A DNA stretch of 46,638 nucleotides from Holdemania filiformis DSM 12042. Its GTDB lineage: Bacteria; Bacillota_I; Bacilli_A; Erysipelotrichales; Erysipelotrichaceae. The stretch spans positions 138,666 through 185,303 of the forward strand of contig NZ_GG657551.1 in NCBI RefSeq assembly GCF_000157995.1. Reading direction: 5' to 3'. Below are positions 15,741 through 24,449 of the stretch, piece after piece. How positions within the stretch are numbered: the stretch's first letter is position 1; every line of letters begins with the position of its first letter. Below the pieces are notes generated by a model. It saw nothing but the letters and a program-made list of their open reading frames with translations. It did no database searches and was not told the origin of the DNA. Made by a program: the position numbers and the translations under genes.

Positions 15741-17552
15741 ATGACAAATAATCCACAGGACACGCTGCGGAATGAAGATCTTCCGCAAAACACCCTGGCG
15801 ACACTCCGCCGCCTGCTTCATCGCTTAGGCCGGCAGAAGCGAAAACTGGCAGTCATCCTGATCTCAACGTTGTTCAGCTGCGCCGCTTACGCGCTTTTAC
15901 CGCTGGCCGTCGGCCGCGGCATAGACGCGCTGGCGCAGCTCATTCAAACCGGCGTTCCCGCCGGTGAATTTTGGACCGCCGCCGTTTCGGCATTAAAGCT
16001 CCCAGTTCTGATGATCGCCGCGGCTGCTCTCACCAGCAGTCTGTTCTCCTATCTTCAGCAATTTCTGATCGCCAGCGTCGGCGAACAGCTGACCTTGTCC
16101 TTCCGCCAGGACATCAGCGCCAAGCTCAACCGGCTGCCGCTGCGGTACTATGACGCTCACAAAACCGGCGAAATTATGAGCCGGGTTACCAATGATCTGG
16201 AAAAGGTATCGGCGATCATGCAGGAAGGCCTGCCTCAGCTGATCGCGTCCCTGTTCACCATTTTGTTCGCGGTTCTCGTCATGATCAAACTGAATCTCCT
16301 TTTGTTTGGCGTCGTCTTGGTTTCACTCGCGGTCAGCATGGCGGCGACCGGGTATGTTTCTAAACTGGCGCAGCGGGCGTATGGTGAAAATCTGGCGTCC
16401 ATGGGCGCTTTGACCGGGAAACTGGAAGAGCTGTACGCCGGCAACCGCGTCGTCAAAATCTTCAACCTGCAGGAAATCCTGGCTGCGGAAACAGAAGTTC
16501 AAATCGAACGTCAGTTCCGGGCTCAGCGCAACGCGCAGTTCGCTGATTTCGTCATTTATCCGGCGATTCGGGCGCTGGGTCAGCTGGGCTTTATCGCGAC
16601 TGCGGTCATCGGCGGGGGTTTGGCGTTAAACGGCGTCATCACGCTGGGCACGGTGCAGGCGTTTGTGCAGTATGTCAATCAGATTGCCGAGCCGGTCACA
16701 GAAACCGCGTATGTCATCACCTCGCTCCAAGCCGCGATTGCCGGAGCGGAACGGGTATTCGCCTTGCTTGATGAGCCCGAGGAAATTCCGGATGCCGGAA
16801 AAGGTGCGGAAGCAATTACCGCCGGTCATGTTCAATTTAAGCATGTCCGCTTCGGCTATCGTCACGGATCGACCATGATCCACGATCTCAATCTGGAGGT
16901 CCGGCCAAACCAACAGGTCGCGATCGTCGGGCCGACCGGCAGCGGCAAGACAACGCTAGTCAATCTTTTGATGCGGTTCTACGAGCTGGACGGCGGCACG
17001 ATTGCGATCGACGGTCAGTCCATCACGACGATGGGACGGCAGGCCCTGCGCCGGCGGATCGGCATGGTGCTGCAGGACACCTGGCTGTTTGCCGGCACGA
17101 TCGCGGAGAATATCGCCTATGGAAAACGCAATGCCAGCCGGCAGGAAATCGAAGCGGCCGCCAAGGCTGCCTGCTGCGACCACTTCATCCGCACACTGCC
17201 GCAGGGCTATGACACCGTGCTTTCCGGGGAAAATCCCGGAATTTCACAAGGTCAGATGCAGCTGCTTACGATTGCCCGGGCCATGTTGACGGATCCCGCG
17301 ATCTTGATTCTGGATGAAGCGACGTCCAGTGTCGATACCCGCACTGAAATGGAAATTCAAAAAGCAATGGCCCGCTTAATGCAGGATAAGACGAGCTTTG
17401 TCATTGCGCACCGGCTGTCCACCATCCAAAACGCCGATCAGATCCTGGTCGTGCGCGACGGCGATATCGTGGAACGCGGAAATCACCGGGAACTGATGGC
17501 GTTAAACGGTTTCTATACGGCGCTGGTTAACAGTCAATACGCGGAAGGGTAA
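15741..17552 (+). CDS. ABC exporter subunit B (permease-ATPase, catalytic)
   Basis: 603 residues with six transmembrane segments (about 30-330) and an ATPase domain. Walker A is PTGSGKTT (about 396-403). Walker B is ILILDEATSSVD with the catalytic Glu intact, and the H-loop is VIAHRLSTI with its His. The signature is ISQGQ instead of LSGGQ. In the head-to-tail dimer this altered signature faces the degenerate Walker B/H-loop of subunit A, so one ATP site is inactive and the other (B's catalytic residues with A's FSGGQ) is complete. AAAGGAGG lies before ATG 15741, and the gene ends in a shared terminator. Confidence 0.92.
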   Translation: MTNNPQDTLRNEDLPQNTLATLRRLLHRLGRQKRKLAVILISTLFSCAAYALLPLAVGRGIDALAQLIQTGVPAGEFWTAAVSALKLPVLMIAAAALTSSLFSYLQQFLIASVGEQLTLSFRQDISAKLNRLPLRYYDAHKTGEIMSRVTNDLEKVSAIMQEGLPQLIASLFTILFAVLVMIKLNLLLFGVVLVSLAVSMAATGYVSKLAQRAYGENLASMGALTGKLEELYAGNRVVKIFNLQEILAAETEVQIERQFRAQRNAQFADFVIYPAIRALGQLGFIATAVIGGGLALNGVITLGTVQAFVQYVNQIAEPVTETAYVITSLQAAIAGAERVFALLDEPEEIPDAGKGAEAITAGHVQFKHVRFGYRHGSTMIHDLNLEVRPNQQVAIVGPTGSGKTTLVNLLMRFYELDGGTIAIDGQSITTMGRQALRRRIGMVLQDTWLFAGTIAENIAYGKRNASRQEIEAAAKAACCDHFIRTLPQGYDTVLSGENPGISQGQMQLLTIARAMLTDPAILILDEATSSVDTRTEMEIQKAMARLMQDKTSFVIAHRLSTIQNADQILVVRDGDIVERGNHRELMALNGFYTALVNSQYAEG

Positions 17553-17661
17553 AAAGACAACTGAGTTGATCCTGGTTGACCGTCTGATCGCTTCGATAGA
17601 AATTACACTTCTTTATTGTAACGCAGTGTAGGTTTTATGGTTCTTACCCTTGTGATATAAG

Positions 17662-17697
17662 AAACAGCGCGACTTTTCAAAGAGCCGCGCTGTTTTA
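17662..17697. terminator. Bidirectional terminator after the ABC exporter
   Basis: AAACAGCGCG (17662-17671) pairs perfectly with CGCGCTGTTT (17686-17695), followed by T residues. On the minus strand it can serve the convergent flavoprotein gene. The other bases of 17553-17818 hold nothing I recognise. Confidence 0.8.
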
Positions 17698-17818
17698 GTA
17701 AAAATGAATTGATCCGTTCCGTTTATTCTTCGTTTTCCAACCCATGTCTAACGAATTGCCGAGGATTGATCCACGCCTTTAAAATAAGAATCTTATGGTT
17801 TCATTTCCACACAGCTTT

Positions 17819-19225
17819 TTATTTCTGTTGTAAATCCTCCAGCACTGACTGAGCGCACAATCGTCCAAACGTAATTCCAGCCGCAACCGGATCGTTTCCC
17901 ATCAGCTTATTATCCGTGACCTCGCCCGCACCGTATAAGCCGGGGATCGGATTGCCTTCGGTATTCAGCACCTGAGAACGCAGATCAATGGAAACGCCGC
18001 CGCGGGTATGATGAACGCCCGGGAATACCGGCACGGCATAGAACGGGGCTGTGTCGATGCGGCTGCGCATATCCGTGCGGCCAAATTCCTCATCCTTCTG
18101 GTTGTCATAGTATCTCTGGTAATTTGTAACAGTCTGAGTCAAGGTTGCCGGATCAACCCCAATCTTCTCCGCCAGTTCTTCAATCGACTCCGCTTCAACC
18201 GCATATTTAGGATTACAGGCCAGCGACGTAGCATCCATAATCGCAAAGGCATGCGAACCAATCGCCTTTTCTGCTTCCGAAACTTCTGTATAATTCGCCA
18301 TTTCATTGGCAAAACGTTTCCCGGTCGGATCCACCAGAATCCCGCCTTCGTAGCGAACGCCGCTGACTGACATCGTTGTTCCCTGATCATCATAGAACGT
18401 TGGATTCAGCGTCAGCTGATCCATATTGCTTACCGCTGCCCCGATCGCCTGCGCCATTCGGATTCCATCGCCGGTCGTTGCCGCCGTATTAGAAGTCGTG
18501 CCTCCTGCCCATTCCGGGACGTATTCCTGAAGCATCTCCTGGTTTGCCGCAAAACCGCCGCTGGCTAAGATGACCGCCTGAGCGTGAAACAGGACCTTTC
18601 CCTGTGCGTCTTCCGCTTCCACGCCGGTGATTTTTCCATCCTCAATTATCAGTGAAACTGCCGGACATTCTGTGCGCAGATCCACTCCTATTTGTTGATT
18701 CAGCGCTGTCAGCTTACTGACAAACTGAGCTGGAAATTTAGTACCTTTTTCATCAACCGCATAAATTTCCCGGCCGTTGACCCGTGTTACTTCAATTCCC
18801 AGCGTATCGACGGCCCATTCCGCCGTTGGCCCGGAATTCTCCGCAAACAATCTCGCAAAATCAGGATCTGTCCCTTCGGTTTCCATTAGAAAGTCAATCT
18901 GATCCTGCTGCGTGTAAGTGTCGCCCATCGCTTCCTGCATCTTTGTGCTGTTGGCCGCAAAGAATCCCGCCAGTGCGGTATTGCCTCCGGTCATCGCCCG
19001 TTTTTCCAACAATACGACGTCCTTGCCGCCCTGCTTAACGAAATACGCTGCCGTTAACCCCGCGCCCCCAGCGCCGATCACTACGACGTCCGTGGTTTCT
19101 TCCCGAACCTCTGTCTGGGGTGAAGAAGTCTTGGACGTGTCCGGCAACCCGTTTTTGGGTGCCGCCGTACAAGCGGACAAAGCCAGAATTAAGGCCATGC
19201 CCATTACTTTTTTAAGATTTTTCAT
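17819..19225 (-). CDS. Lipoprotein FAD-dependent reductase of the fumarate reductase/flavocytochrome c type, no FMN domain
   Basis: 468 residues. A signal peptide ends in the lipobox LSAC (Cys19), so it is probably anchored outside the cell membrane. The FAD-binding fold begins VVVIGAGGAGLTAA (about 47-60), followed by TGGNTALAGG-like FAD contacts. The capping-domain arginine motif GKRFANE is present, as is HHTRGG for the catalytic His region. Two substrate residues of fumarate reductases differ: the usual H-P-T site reads NPT, and the usual NRLGG arginine motif reads NDPVA. So the acceptor is probably not fumarate. Unlike the paralogue at 30412, it has no N-terminal FMN-binding domain and must receive electrons from another protein. 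AGGAGGG precedes the ATG. It is divergent from a PucR-type regulator. Confidence 0.85.
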   Translation of the reverse strand: MKNLKKVMGMALILALSACTAAPKNGLPDTSKTSSPQTEVREETTDVVVIGAGGAGLTAAYFVKQGGKDVVLLEKRAMTGGNTALAGFFAANSTKMQEAMGDTYTQQDQIDFLMETEGTDPDFARLFAENSGPTAEWAVDTLGIEVTRVNGREIYAVDEKGTKFPAQFVSKLTALNQQIGVDLRTECPAVSLIIEDGKITGVEAEDAQGKVLFHAQAVILASGGFAANQEMLQEYVPEWAGGTTSNTAATTGDGIRMAQAIGAAVSNMDQLTLNPTFYDDQGTTMSVSGVRYEGGILVDPTGKRFANEMANYTEVSEAEKAIGSHAFAIMDATSLACNPKYAVEAESIEELAEKIGVDPATLTQTVTNYQRYYDNQKDEEFGRTDMRSRIDTAPFYAVPVFPGVHHTRGGVSIDLRSQVLNTEGNPIPGLYGAGEVTDNKLMGNDPVAAGITFGRLCAQSVLEDLQQK

Positions 19226-19282
19226 TTCTTTCCCTCCTGCCGTTCATCTTATCATGCCTCTCGTCACTGAAAAATGGGATGG

Positions 19283-19333
19283 ATTTTAAAAATTTTTTAC
19301 AGACTTGTCAATCTGCACAATGCTTTTTATAAT
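19283..19333. promoter_or_regulatory. Divergent promoters with overlapping -35 hexamers
   Basis: Plus strand: TTGTCA (19305-19310), a 17-bp spacer and TATAAT (19328-19333), for the PucR-type gene. Minus strand: TTGACA (19311-19306), a 17-bp spacer and TAAAAT (19288-19283), for the lipoprotein reductase. The two -35 elements share five bases, so polymerase can occupy only one side at a time. Confidence 0.75.
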
Positions 19334-19341
19334 GAACATGA

Positions 19342-19382
19342 TTGTTTTTTAACAAATCGGAATGTGTTTGGATTTTATCCAA
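19342..19382 (+). promoter_or_regulatory. Inverted repeats in the leader of the PucR-type gene
   Basis: TTGGAT-TTT-ATCCAA (19368-19382) is a perfect 6-bp dyad. TTGTT-TTTT-AACAA lies just upstream (about 19343-19356), and TTTTATCCAA recurs at about 19405-19413 before the ribosome binding site. They are candidate operators for the regulator itself or for another factor. Confidence 0.4.
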
Positions 19383-19424
19383 AATCAGCGTTATGAATTA
19401 GACTTTTATCCAAGGAGGAAGAGA

Positions 19425-20594
19425 ATGGAACATCCTTTACTTGATCTGCTGCTTAACGGCGCAGCCTTTTCCGAAATTATCGATAAAGCGGAACAGGTGC
19501 TCGGAAATCCAGTAGCTTTTATCGACACTGCTCAAAATGAAACAACACTCTCCGCCCATTATCCCCGCGAGGACATGGAAGACAAGGCTTATCGCAGGCA
19601 ACAGATCAGCGATGAAGAGTATCAAAAAAATACAGATTATGTTACTTCCTTATCCCGCACCGGAATTCCGCAAGTGCTGGTATGGCCGCATATCCGCCGC
19701 AAACGCCTGATCTGCGGCTGTCTTGTTCAGGGCCGGCATGTCGGCGGAATCCGGCTGCCGGATATCGGCAATCGTCTGGAAGATCTGGACATGGATTTAG
19801 TCCAAAAGACCGCCGCCATGATCGGTATGGCCTATGTGCTGCATACTTCCCGAAGTGAGGATGAAAACTGCTTGTGGAATTTGTTGAATGACCGGCTGGA
19901 TGCTTCCCTGGTCGATCTCCACACCCTGTTCGCCGCTTCCATCCCCACTTGGGATTCACTCTGCGTCCTGTGGTTTATCCCGGAATATTATCCAGATTAC
20001 ACAAGTAATCTCCCACTTTATCAACAAGCATTCGCCAAACTTTCCACATGCATGACCAACTGCGGTTCCGGTTTTGCCCTATTGGCAGATGCAGACGCCC
20101 TGCATCAGGCACAGTCAGAATTAACGCACTGGTTTCAGGAACATCGGCTCACGGCCGGTGTCGGCAGTTCTGGGAATACCCTTGCCGCCCTGCGCCGTTC
20201 CTATGATCAGGCGCGGCACAGTCTGAAATTTGCAATTCAGGCTGGAAACTACGGTTTAGCCCAGTTTAGCGACTATCAGCTGAATTATTTAATGTCCTTA
20301 ATCCCAGCGGATCAAGCTGCCGCCCTGCTTAACGCTGGTCCTCTGAGCATGATTGAAACTTGCGATCAACAAAACGGAACTGAACTGTTGAAGACAGTCC
20401 GAGCTTATCTGCGCTGCGGCGGAAACATGAAAGCCGCTGCCGATCTGCTCTGTGTCCATAAGAACACGGTGTTTTATCGGATCGGAAAGCTTCGGGAGGA
20501 ATTGGGAGTCGATTTGGCCAAAGCAGATACATTAAGCTTATTAAACTGTCTGTTAATTTTAAAGGACCAACAAGAAATCGCTGATCGCTATTGA
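19425..20594 (+). CDS. PucR/CdaR-family transcriptional regulator
   Basis: 389 residues. The C-terminal domain (about 325-380) reads LRCGGNMKAAADLLCVHKNT followed by VFYRIGKLREELG, the PucR-type HTH found in purine-catabolism and sugar-diacid regulators. The middle holds a degenerate GGDEF-like region typical of that family. The N-terminal 150 residues look like a small-molecule sensor (GAF/PAS-like). I chose ATG 19425, 6 bases after AAGGAGG; a longer frame to 19362 lacks such a site. It probably controls the divergent lipoprotein reductase, with which it shares a promoter region, perhaps in response to that enzyme's substrate; this is inference from arrangement. Confidence 0.85.
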   Translation: MEHPLLDLLLNGAAFSEIIDKAEQVLGNPVAFIDTAQNETTLSAHYPREDMEDKAYRRQQISDEEYQKNTDYVTSLSRTGIPQVLVWPHIRRKRLICGCLVQGRHVGGIRLPDIGNRLEDLDMDLVQKTAAMIGMAYVLHTSRSEDENCLWNLLNDRLDASLVDLHTLFAASIPTWDSLCVLWFIPEYYPDYTSNLPLYQQAFAKLSTCMTNCGSGFALLADADALHQAQSELTHWFQEHRLTAGVGSSGNTLAALRRSYDQARHSLKFAIQAGNYGLAQFSDYQLNYLMSLIPADQAAALLNAGPLSMIETCDQQNGTELLKTVRAYLRCGGNMKAAADLLCVHKNTVFYRIGKLREELGVDLAKADTLSLLNCLLILKDQQEIADRY

Positions 20595-20644
20595 GTTGAA
20601 CCTGAGCTGTTCTGTTTTTGAGTTCTGGCTCTATTCTTATCCCG

Positions 20645-20685
20645 CAAAAAAGCCAGTTCCCCTGATTGAAGAGGATCTGGCCTTT
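20645..20685. terminator. Bidirectional terminator between convergent genes
   Basis: AAAAAAGCCAG and CTGGCCTTTT bracket a stem, with an inner CCCC/GAGG pair and T-runs on both strands. It can end the PucR-type gene (plus) and the GYF_2-like gene (minus). Confidence 0.75.
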
Positions 20686-20721
20686 TCTTATATTTGTGTG
20701 CCTTCTGATTTTCCAAGAACC

Positions 20722-20988
20722 TTACAGTTCGGAATCGCGGAGAGCCTCTGCTTCTACCTTGAGTTCTTCTTCCGTGTCTTCCAGAATGAACGGCGTTTCT
20801 TCATGCGGCAGATAGAAGCTGTAAATGGAATCTTTTAAAACCATCCAATCCGCCATCTTCACCGTCCAGATTTCATCCTCAGGTTCCACGATGCCCTTGC
20901 TGATCAAAGCGGCCAGCTCCGCATCCGAGAAACTGCCGTCCTTTTTTCCATCTTTTCTGCGCACATACCAGCGATTATTCGTTTCCAT
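20722..20988 (-). CDS. Small GYF_2-like (DUF4339-type) protein
   Basis: 88 residues. NRWYVRRKDGKKDGSFSDAEL, then ALISKGIVEPEDEIW and MADWMVLKDS, follow the pattern of GYF_2 domains (WYY..dG...GPfs..eL..l...G.i.....VW..gm.dW). These are small modules thought to mediate protein contacts in bacteria. An acidic tail follows. I chose ATG 20988: the frame extends further upstream, but only as an Arg-rich shadow of the preceding gene's repetitive 3' end. It overlaps that gene by 14 bases with GAGGG in front, so the two are probably co-translated and may work together. No signal peptide, so it is probably cytoplasmic. Confidence 0.7.
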   Translation of the reverse strand: METNNRWYVRRKDGKKDGSFSDAELAALISKGIVEPEDEIWTVKMADWMVLKDSIYSFYLPHEETPFILEDTEEELKVEAEALRDSEL

Positions 20989-23071
20989 GGCTGCCCTCGC
21001 TTTCTTCGTCGCCGCCTTCGCCCTCGCCCGGGGTTGAAGTCGGTTCCGGTATTTCTGACGGAGTTGGAACCGGCGTAGGTTCCGGGGTGATCTCCGGCGT
21101 TGGCACCGGCGTCGGAGTCGGCGTTGGCGTCGGCGCGATATAATTGTAATTCGTGATCGATTCAACTGAATTCTCATACAACGTACTGTTGGAACCGGCA
21201 ATGATCGTGATCGTCACCTGCTTGCCATCCTCGAAAGAACTGTTCGGCAGGGTGACGGAAGTGCCGCTGACCTTTTCATGATAGCCATTCAGATTGGTCA
21301 CGCTGACTTCATAATAGTCGGCATGCTCCACCGCGTCCCAGCTAATCCGGACATTGTTGGCATCCTGACTGATCTTGACGTTGGCCACGGAAGCCAGGGT
21401 CTGCGACGGCGTCGCTGTCGGCGCAAAATAATTAAAGACCTGCGTCGAAGCTTCCGACGGCTTCAGGTTATCCTGACGGGAATACGCGATGATGCTGAAG
21501 GTTACCTGCTTGCCATCCTCGAACAAATTACCGTTTAAGGAAACGGAGGTACCGTCGATCTTGGCGGAGTATTCCTTTTTCAACGCCGCGGACACTTCAT
21601 AATAATCCGCGTCTTCTACCTTATCCCAACTGATTTTGATTTGATCGCCATCCTGACTGATTTTGATATTTTTCACCGTGTCCAGCTGTTTTTCTTCTTC
21701 GCTGTTTCCGCTCATTTCGCTTTGACCGCGGCTGTTATCACCGGCGGCCACCAAAGTACCATTTTTTAACAGTCCGACGGAATGCTTCTCACCCGCGGCC
21801 ACCGCAATCACATCTTTCCATTCCCCGACTTCCAGCCGTCCATATTCCTTATCGCCTTCCGCGCTCACGGTGCCGTCGCGGTTAAGGAACAGAACATGGT
21901 CTGAAGAAGCGGCTGCCATCGTGATGTTCGACGGCTTCTTTGCCGGACAGACTCCACGCTTGCCCGAAATGCAGTCAAGACTTCCGGACTGCGTGAGGAT
22001 CAAAAGCGTATCGCCGCTGATCACAACGTTCTGCACGCTGCTGAGGGAAGACACGTCGGCGCTGCTGCCGGCGATCAGAACTTTGCCTTCCTGGGTAATG
22101 CCGACACTGATATCCGCGCCCGCCGCAATTTTCGCAACGTCCTTCCATTCGGAAACCTCGCATTGTTTAGCATTGTTATCGCCCGTGCAGACGACAGTTC
22201 CGTCTTTCTTTAATCCCAGCGTATGATTCTCGCCCGCGGCAATCGCGGTAATCCCGCTCCATCCCTCAACGTCGGTTTGGTTCATTCGGGAGCTGCCGGC
22301 CGCGACGACCGTGCCGTTTTTCTTCAGGCCGACGCTGTGCCGCGCTCCAGCCTTAATGGAGGTGATATTCGCCCAGCTGCCGACATCAAGCTGACCTTCA
22401 TCGTTGCTTCCCTGGCCTTTCACCGTTCCGTCGGTATTCAGAACTAACGTGAACTCATCGCCCGCCGCAAGCCGATTTTCTGCGGTCATGATCGTGGTGA
22501 CCTCATCCTTCTTCCCTCCGCCTAAACCGCTGAGCAACAGAATGAGAAGCAGGACAATCAAGCCGATTCCTACAGCCGCGCCGATCAGCCTCGTCTGCTG
22601 ATTCTTCTTTTTGACTGGTACCGGGCTGGATTTCAGCCGGGCTGTACCGTTGCTCTGTGAAGAAGTTGGAGACTCCTTTACGGTGGTCAATGGTTTTGTC
22701 TTTTCCAGATCCTTCACCGCCGGGATGACGCGCGTCTGTCCCAGGTCAGCCGGTTCACTCTGCATCATCGTCGGCTCCGCTGCGATCTTCGGCGCAGGAA
22801 TTTCCTCCTCCGGTTTCTTCATAAACGGAATATCCAGCGTTTCATGCAGATCCTTCTCTGGCAGCACCGGCACCTCGTTGCGGATCATTTCGTCCAGACT
22901 GATATTGAAACAATCCGCCAACAGGATCAAATGATCCACATCCGGAATCGCTCTCCCATTTTCCCATGCCATATAATCCAGAACCGAAACCTGCGCTTTC
23001 TCGGCCACGGTCTGTTGTGAAAACCCGTTATATTTTCTTAGCTGTGTTAATTTTTCAGGCAGCTTATTCAT
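20975..23071 (-). CDS. Membrane protein with cytoplasmic XRE-type HTH and extracellular RCC1-like and Fn3-like domains
   Basis: 698 residues. The N-terminal HTH (about 5-62) contains FSQQTVAEKAQVSVLDYMAWENGR, split here as in the family into recognition helix and turn, a clear XRE/Cro-type DNA-binding domain. A Pro/Lys-rich cytoplasmic linker leads to one transmembrane helix (162-184). Outside follow six or so RCC1-like blades (about 200-455; motifs such as GARHSVGL, GENHTLGL, GEKHSVGL alternating with DGTV). Then come two Fn3-like repeats (about 465-645, each with KISQD, ISWD, ADYYEVS, FEDGKQVT) and a TPTP-rich stalk with an acidic end. The build suggests a one-component receptor that links a surface signal to DNA binding. 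AAAGGAG precedes the ATG; TTGACA-17-GATGAT (23157-23129) is a plausible promoter. Confidence 0.82.
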   Translation of the reverse strand: MNKLPEKLTQLRKYNGFSQQTVAEKAQVSVLDYMAWENGRAIPDVDHLILLADCFNISLDEMIRNEVPVLPEKDLHETLDIPFMKKPEEEIPAPKIAAEPTMMQSEPADLGQTRVIPAVKDLEKTKPLTTVKESPTSSQSNGTARLKSSPVPVKKKNQQTRLIGAAVGIGLIVLLLILLLSGLGGGKKDEVTTIMTAENRLAAGDEFTLVLNTDGTVKGQGSNDEGQLDVGSWANITSIKAGARHSVGLKKNGTVVAAGSSRMNQTDVEGWSGITAIAAGENHTLGLKKDGTVVCTGDNNAKQCEVSEWKDVAKIAAGADISVGITQEGKVLIAGSSADVSSLSSVQNVVISGDTLLILTQSGSLDCISGKRGVCPAKKPSNITMAAASSDHVLFLNRDGTVSAEGDKEYGRLEVGEWKDVIAVAAGEKHSVGLLKNGTLVAAGDNSRGQSEMSGNSEEEKQLDTVKNIKISQDGDQIKISWDKVEDADYYEVSAALKKEYSAKIDGTSVSLNGNLFEDGKQVTFSIIAYSRQDNLKPSEASTQVFNYFAPTATPSQTLASVANVKISQDANNVRISWDAVEHADYYEVSVTNLNGYHEKVSGTSVTLPNSSFEDGKQVTITIIAGSNSTLYENSVESITNYNYIAPTPTPTPTPVPTPEITPEPTPVPTPSEIPEPTSTPGEGEGGDEESEGSHGNE

Positions 23072-23128
23072 CGTTCAGCACTCCTTTCTCCATCCTTGCT
23101 ACAAAAAGGGTCATAAAAATCCATTAAT

Positions 23129-23157
23129 ATCATCCCTGTTTTCACTCCGATTGTCAA
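23129..23157 (-). promoter_or_regulatory. Promoter of the XRE/RCC1 gene
   Basis: TTGACA (23157-23152), a 17-bp spacer and GATGAT (23134-23129) on the minus strand, about 58 bases before the start codon. The -35 is perfect; the -10 matches four of six. Confidence 0.45.
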
Positions 23158-23230
23158 CTGTTGAGCGCCGCAAAGTCCGATTTTATCCGGGATTTCCTGT
23201 CGTTTCTGATCATTTTCTCAGCGGAAAGCA

Positions 23231-23262
23231 CAAAAAAAGCAGCGAATCATCCGCTGCTTTTT
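23231..23262 (-). terminator. Terminator of gap
   Basis: AAAAAGCAGCG and CGCTGCTTTTT (23252-23262 and 23232-23244) form a stem with a 7-base loop; on the minus strand the stem runs into seven T. Confidence 0.85.
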
Positions 23263-23284
23263 CTCTTGGTTTTGACTTCTGCTC

Positions 23285-24295
23285 TTACAGTTCAGCGAAG
23301 TATTTGATTGTACGAACCATCTGGCTTGTGTAGCTGTTCTCGTTATCGTACCAAGAAACAACCTGAACCTGATATGTTTCGTCGTCAATCTTTGTAACCA
23401 TGGTCTGTGTTGCATCAAACAGAGAACCATAAGTGATACCGATGATATCGCTGGAAACCAGTTCTTCTTCAGTATATCCGAAAGAAGGGTTAGAAGCTGC
23501 TTTCATCGCTGCGTTGATGCCTTCCTTGGTTACGTCTTTGCCCTTAACTACTGCAACTAACAGCGTTGTGGAGCCTGTCGGAACCGGTACACGCTGAGCG
23601 GAGCCGATCAGCTTGCCGTTCAGTTCCGGGATAACCAGACCGATTGCTTTAGCAGCGCCGGTGCTGTTTGGAACGATGTTGATCGCAGCCGCGCGAGCAC
23701 GACGCAGATCGCCTTTACGCTGAGGGCCGTCCAGAGTCATCTGGTCGCCTGTGTAAGCATGAACCGTCGTCATGATACCGCTGACGATCGGAGCGTATTT
23801 GTTCAATGTGTTCGCCATTGGAGCTAAGCAGTTCGTGGTGCAGGAAGCTGCGGAAATTACTGTATCTTCCTTTGTCAGAACGCCTTCGTTAACGCCGAAG
23901 ACAACTGTCGGCAGATCGTTTCCTGCAGGTGCGGAAATAACGACTTTCTTAGCGCCAGCTTCGATATGAGCGGAAGCCTTTGCCTTCGATGTATAGAAGC
24001 CTGTGCATTCCAGAACGACGTCAACGCCCAGTTCTCCCCAAGGCAGTTCTTTCGCATCAGCCTTCGCATAGATTTCGATTTCGTGTCCGTCGACAACGAT
24101 CGAAGATTCCTTCGCTTCAACTGTATGTCCTGTGAAAGGGCCCTGAGCTGAATCATATTTCAACAGATGAGCTAACATTCTAGGGCTTGTCAGATCGTTG
24201 ATGGCTACAACTTCATAACCGTCGGCAACAAACATCTGGCGGAAAGCAAGACGTCCGATGCGTCCAAAACCATTAATCGCAACTTTTACTGTCAT
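23285..24295 (-). CDS. gap: Glyceraldehyde-3-phosphate dehydrogenase, type I
   Basis: 336 residues, normal length. It catalyses NAD-dependent oxidation and phosphorylation of glyceraldehyde 3-phosphate in glycolysis. [13 protein letters not shown] at the start is the NAD-binding motif, and SAASCTTN carries the catalytic Cys152. The general-base His lies in [10 protein letters not shown], and WYDNENSYT closes the C-terminus. The start ATG 24295 follows AAGGAGG; the longer frame is noncoding leader that includes the promoter. A consensus promoter TTGACA-17-TATAAT lies directly upstream, suggesting strong constitutive expression. Monocistronic, ended by a strong terminator. Confidence 0.97.
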   Translation of the reverse strand: MTVKVAINGFGRIGRLAFRQMFVADGYEVVAINDLTSPRMLAHLLKYDSAQGPFTGHTVEAKESSIVVDGHEIEIYAKADAKELPWGELGVDVVLECTGFYTSKAKASAHIEAGAKKVVISAPAGNDLPTVVFGVNEGVLTKEDTVISAASCTTNCLAPMANTLNKYAPIVSGIMTTVHAYTGDQMTLDGPQRKGDLRRARAAAINIVPNSTGAAKAIGLVIPELNGKLIGSAQRVPVPTGSTTLLVAVVKGKDVTKEGINAAMKAASNPSFGYTEEELVSSDIIGITYGSLFDATQTMVTKIDDETYQVQVVSWYDNENSYTSQMVRTIKYFAEL

Positions 24296-24323
24296 TTTAT
24301 AGACCTCCTTATGACACGACTTA

Positions 24324-24352
24324 ATTATAGTGTTTAAGGCATAAAATGTCAA
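24324..24352 (-). promoter_or_regulatory. Consensus promoter of gap
   Basis: On the minus strand: TTGACA (24352-24347), a 17-bp spacer and TATAAT (24329-24324). Both hexamers are perfect, and it lies about 30 bases before the start codon. Confidence 0.85.
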
Positions 24353-24449
24353 TTGTGAATGACTTCACTTGATCGTTTTACATATTTTTTTCATCTGGGT
24401 ATTGATCGGCTGAATTCTGGCATACTGTAAAAGGAAAGGAGTCTTCTCC

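Noticed and set aside
20989-21201. Upstream extension of the GYF_2-like gene giving an Arg-rich N-terminus
   Set aside because: The Arg-rich sequence is the out-of-frame reading of the TP-repeat region of the overlapping gene; ATG 20988 starts the recognisable domain.
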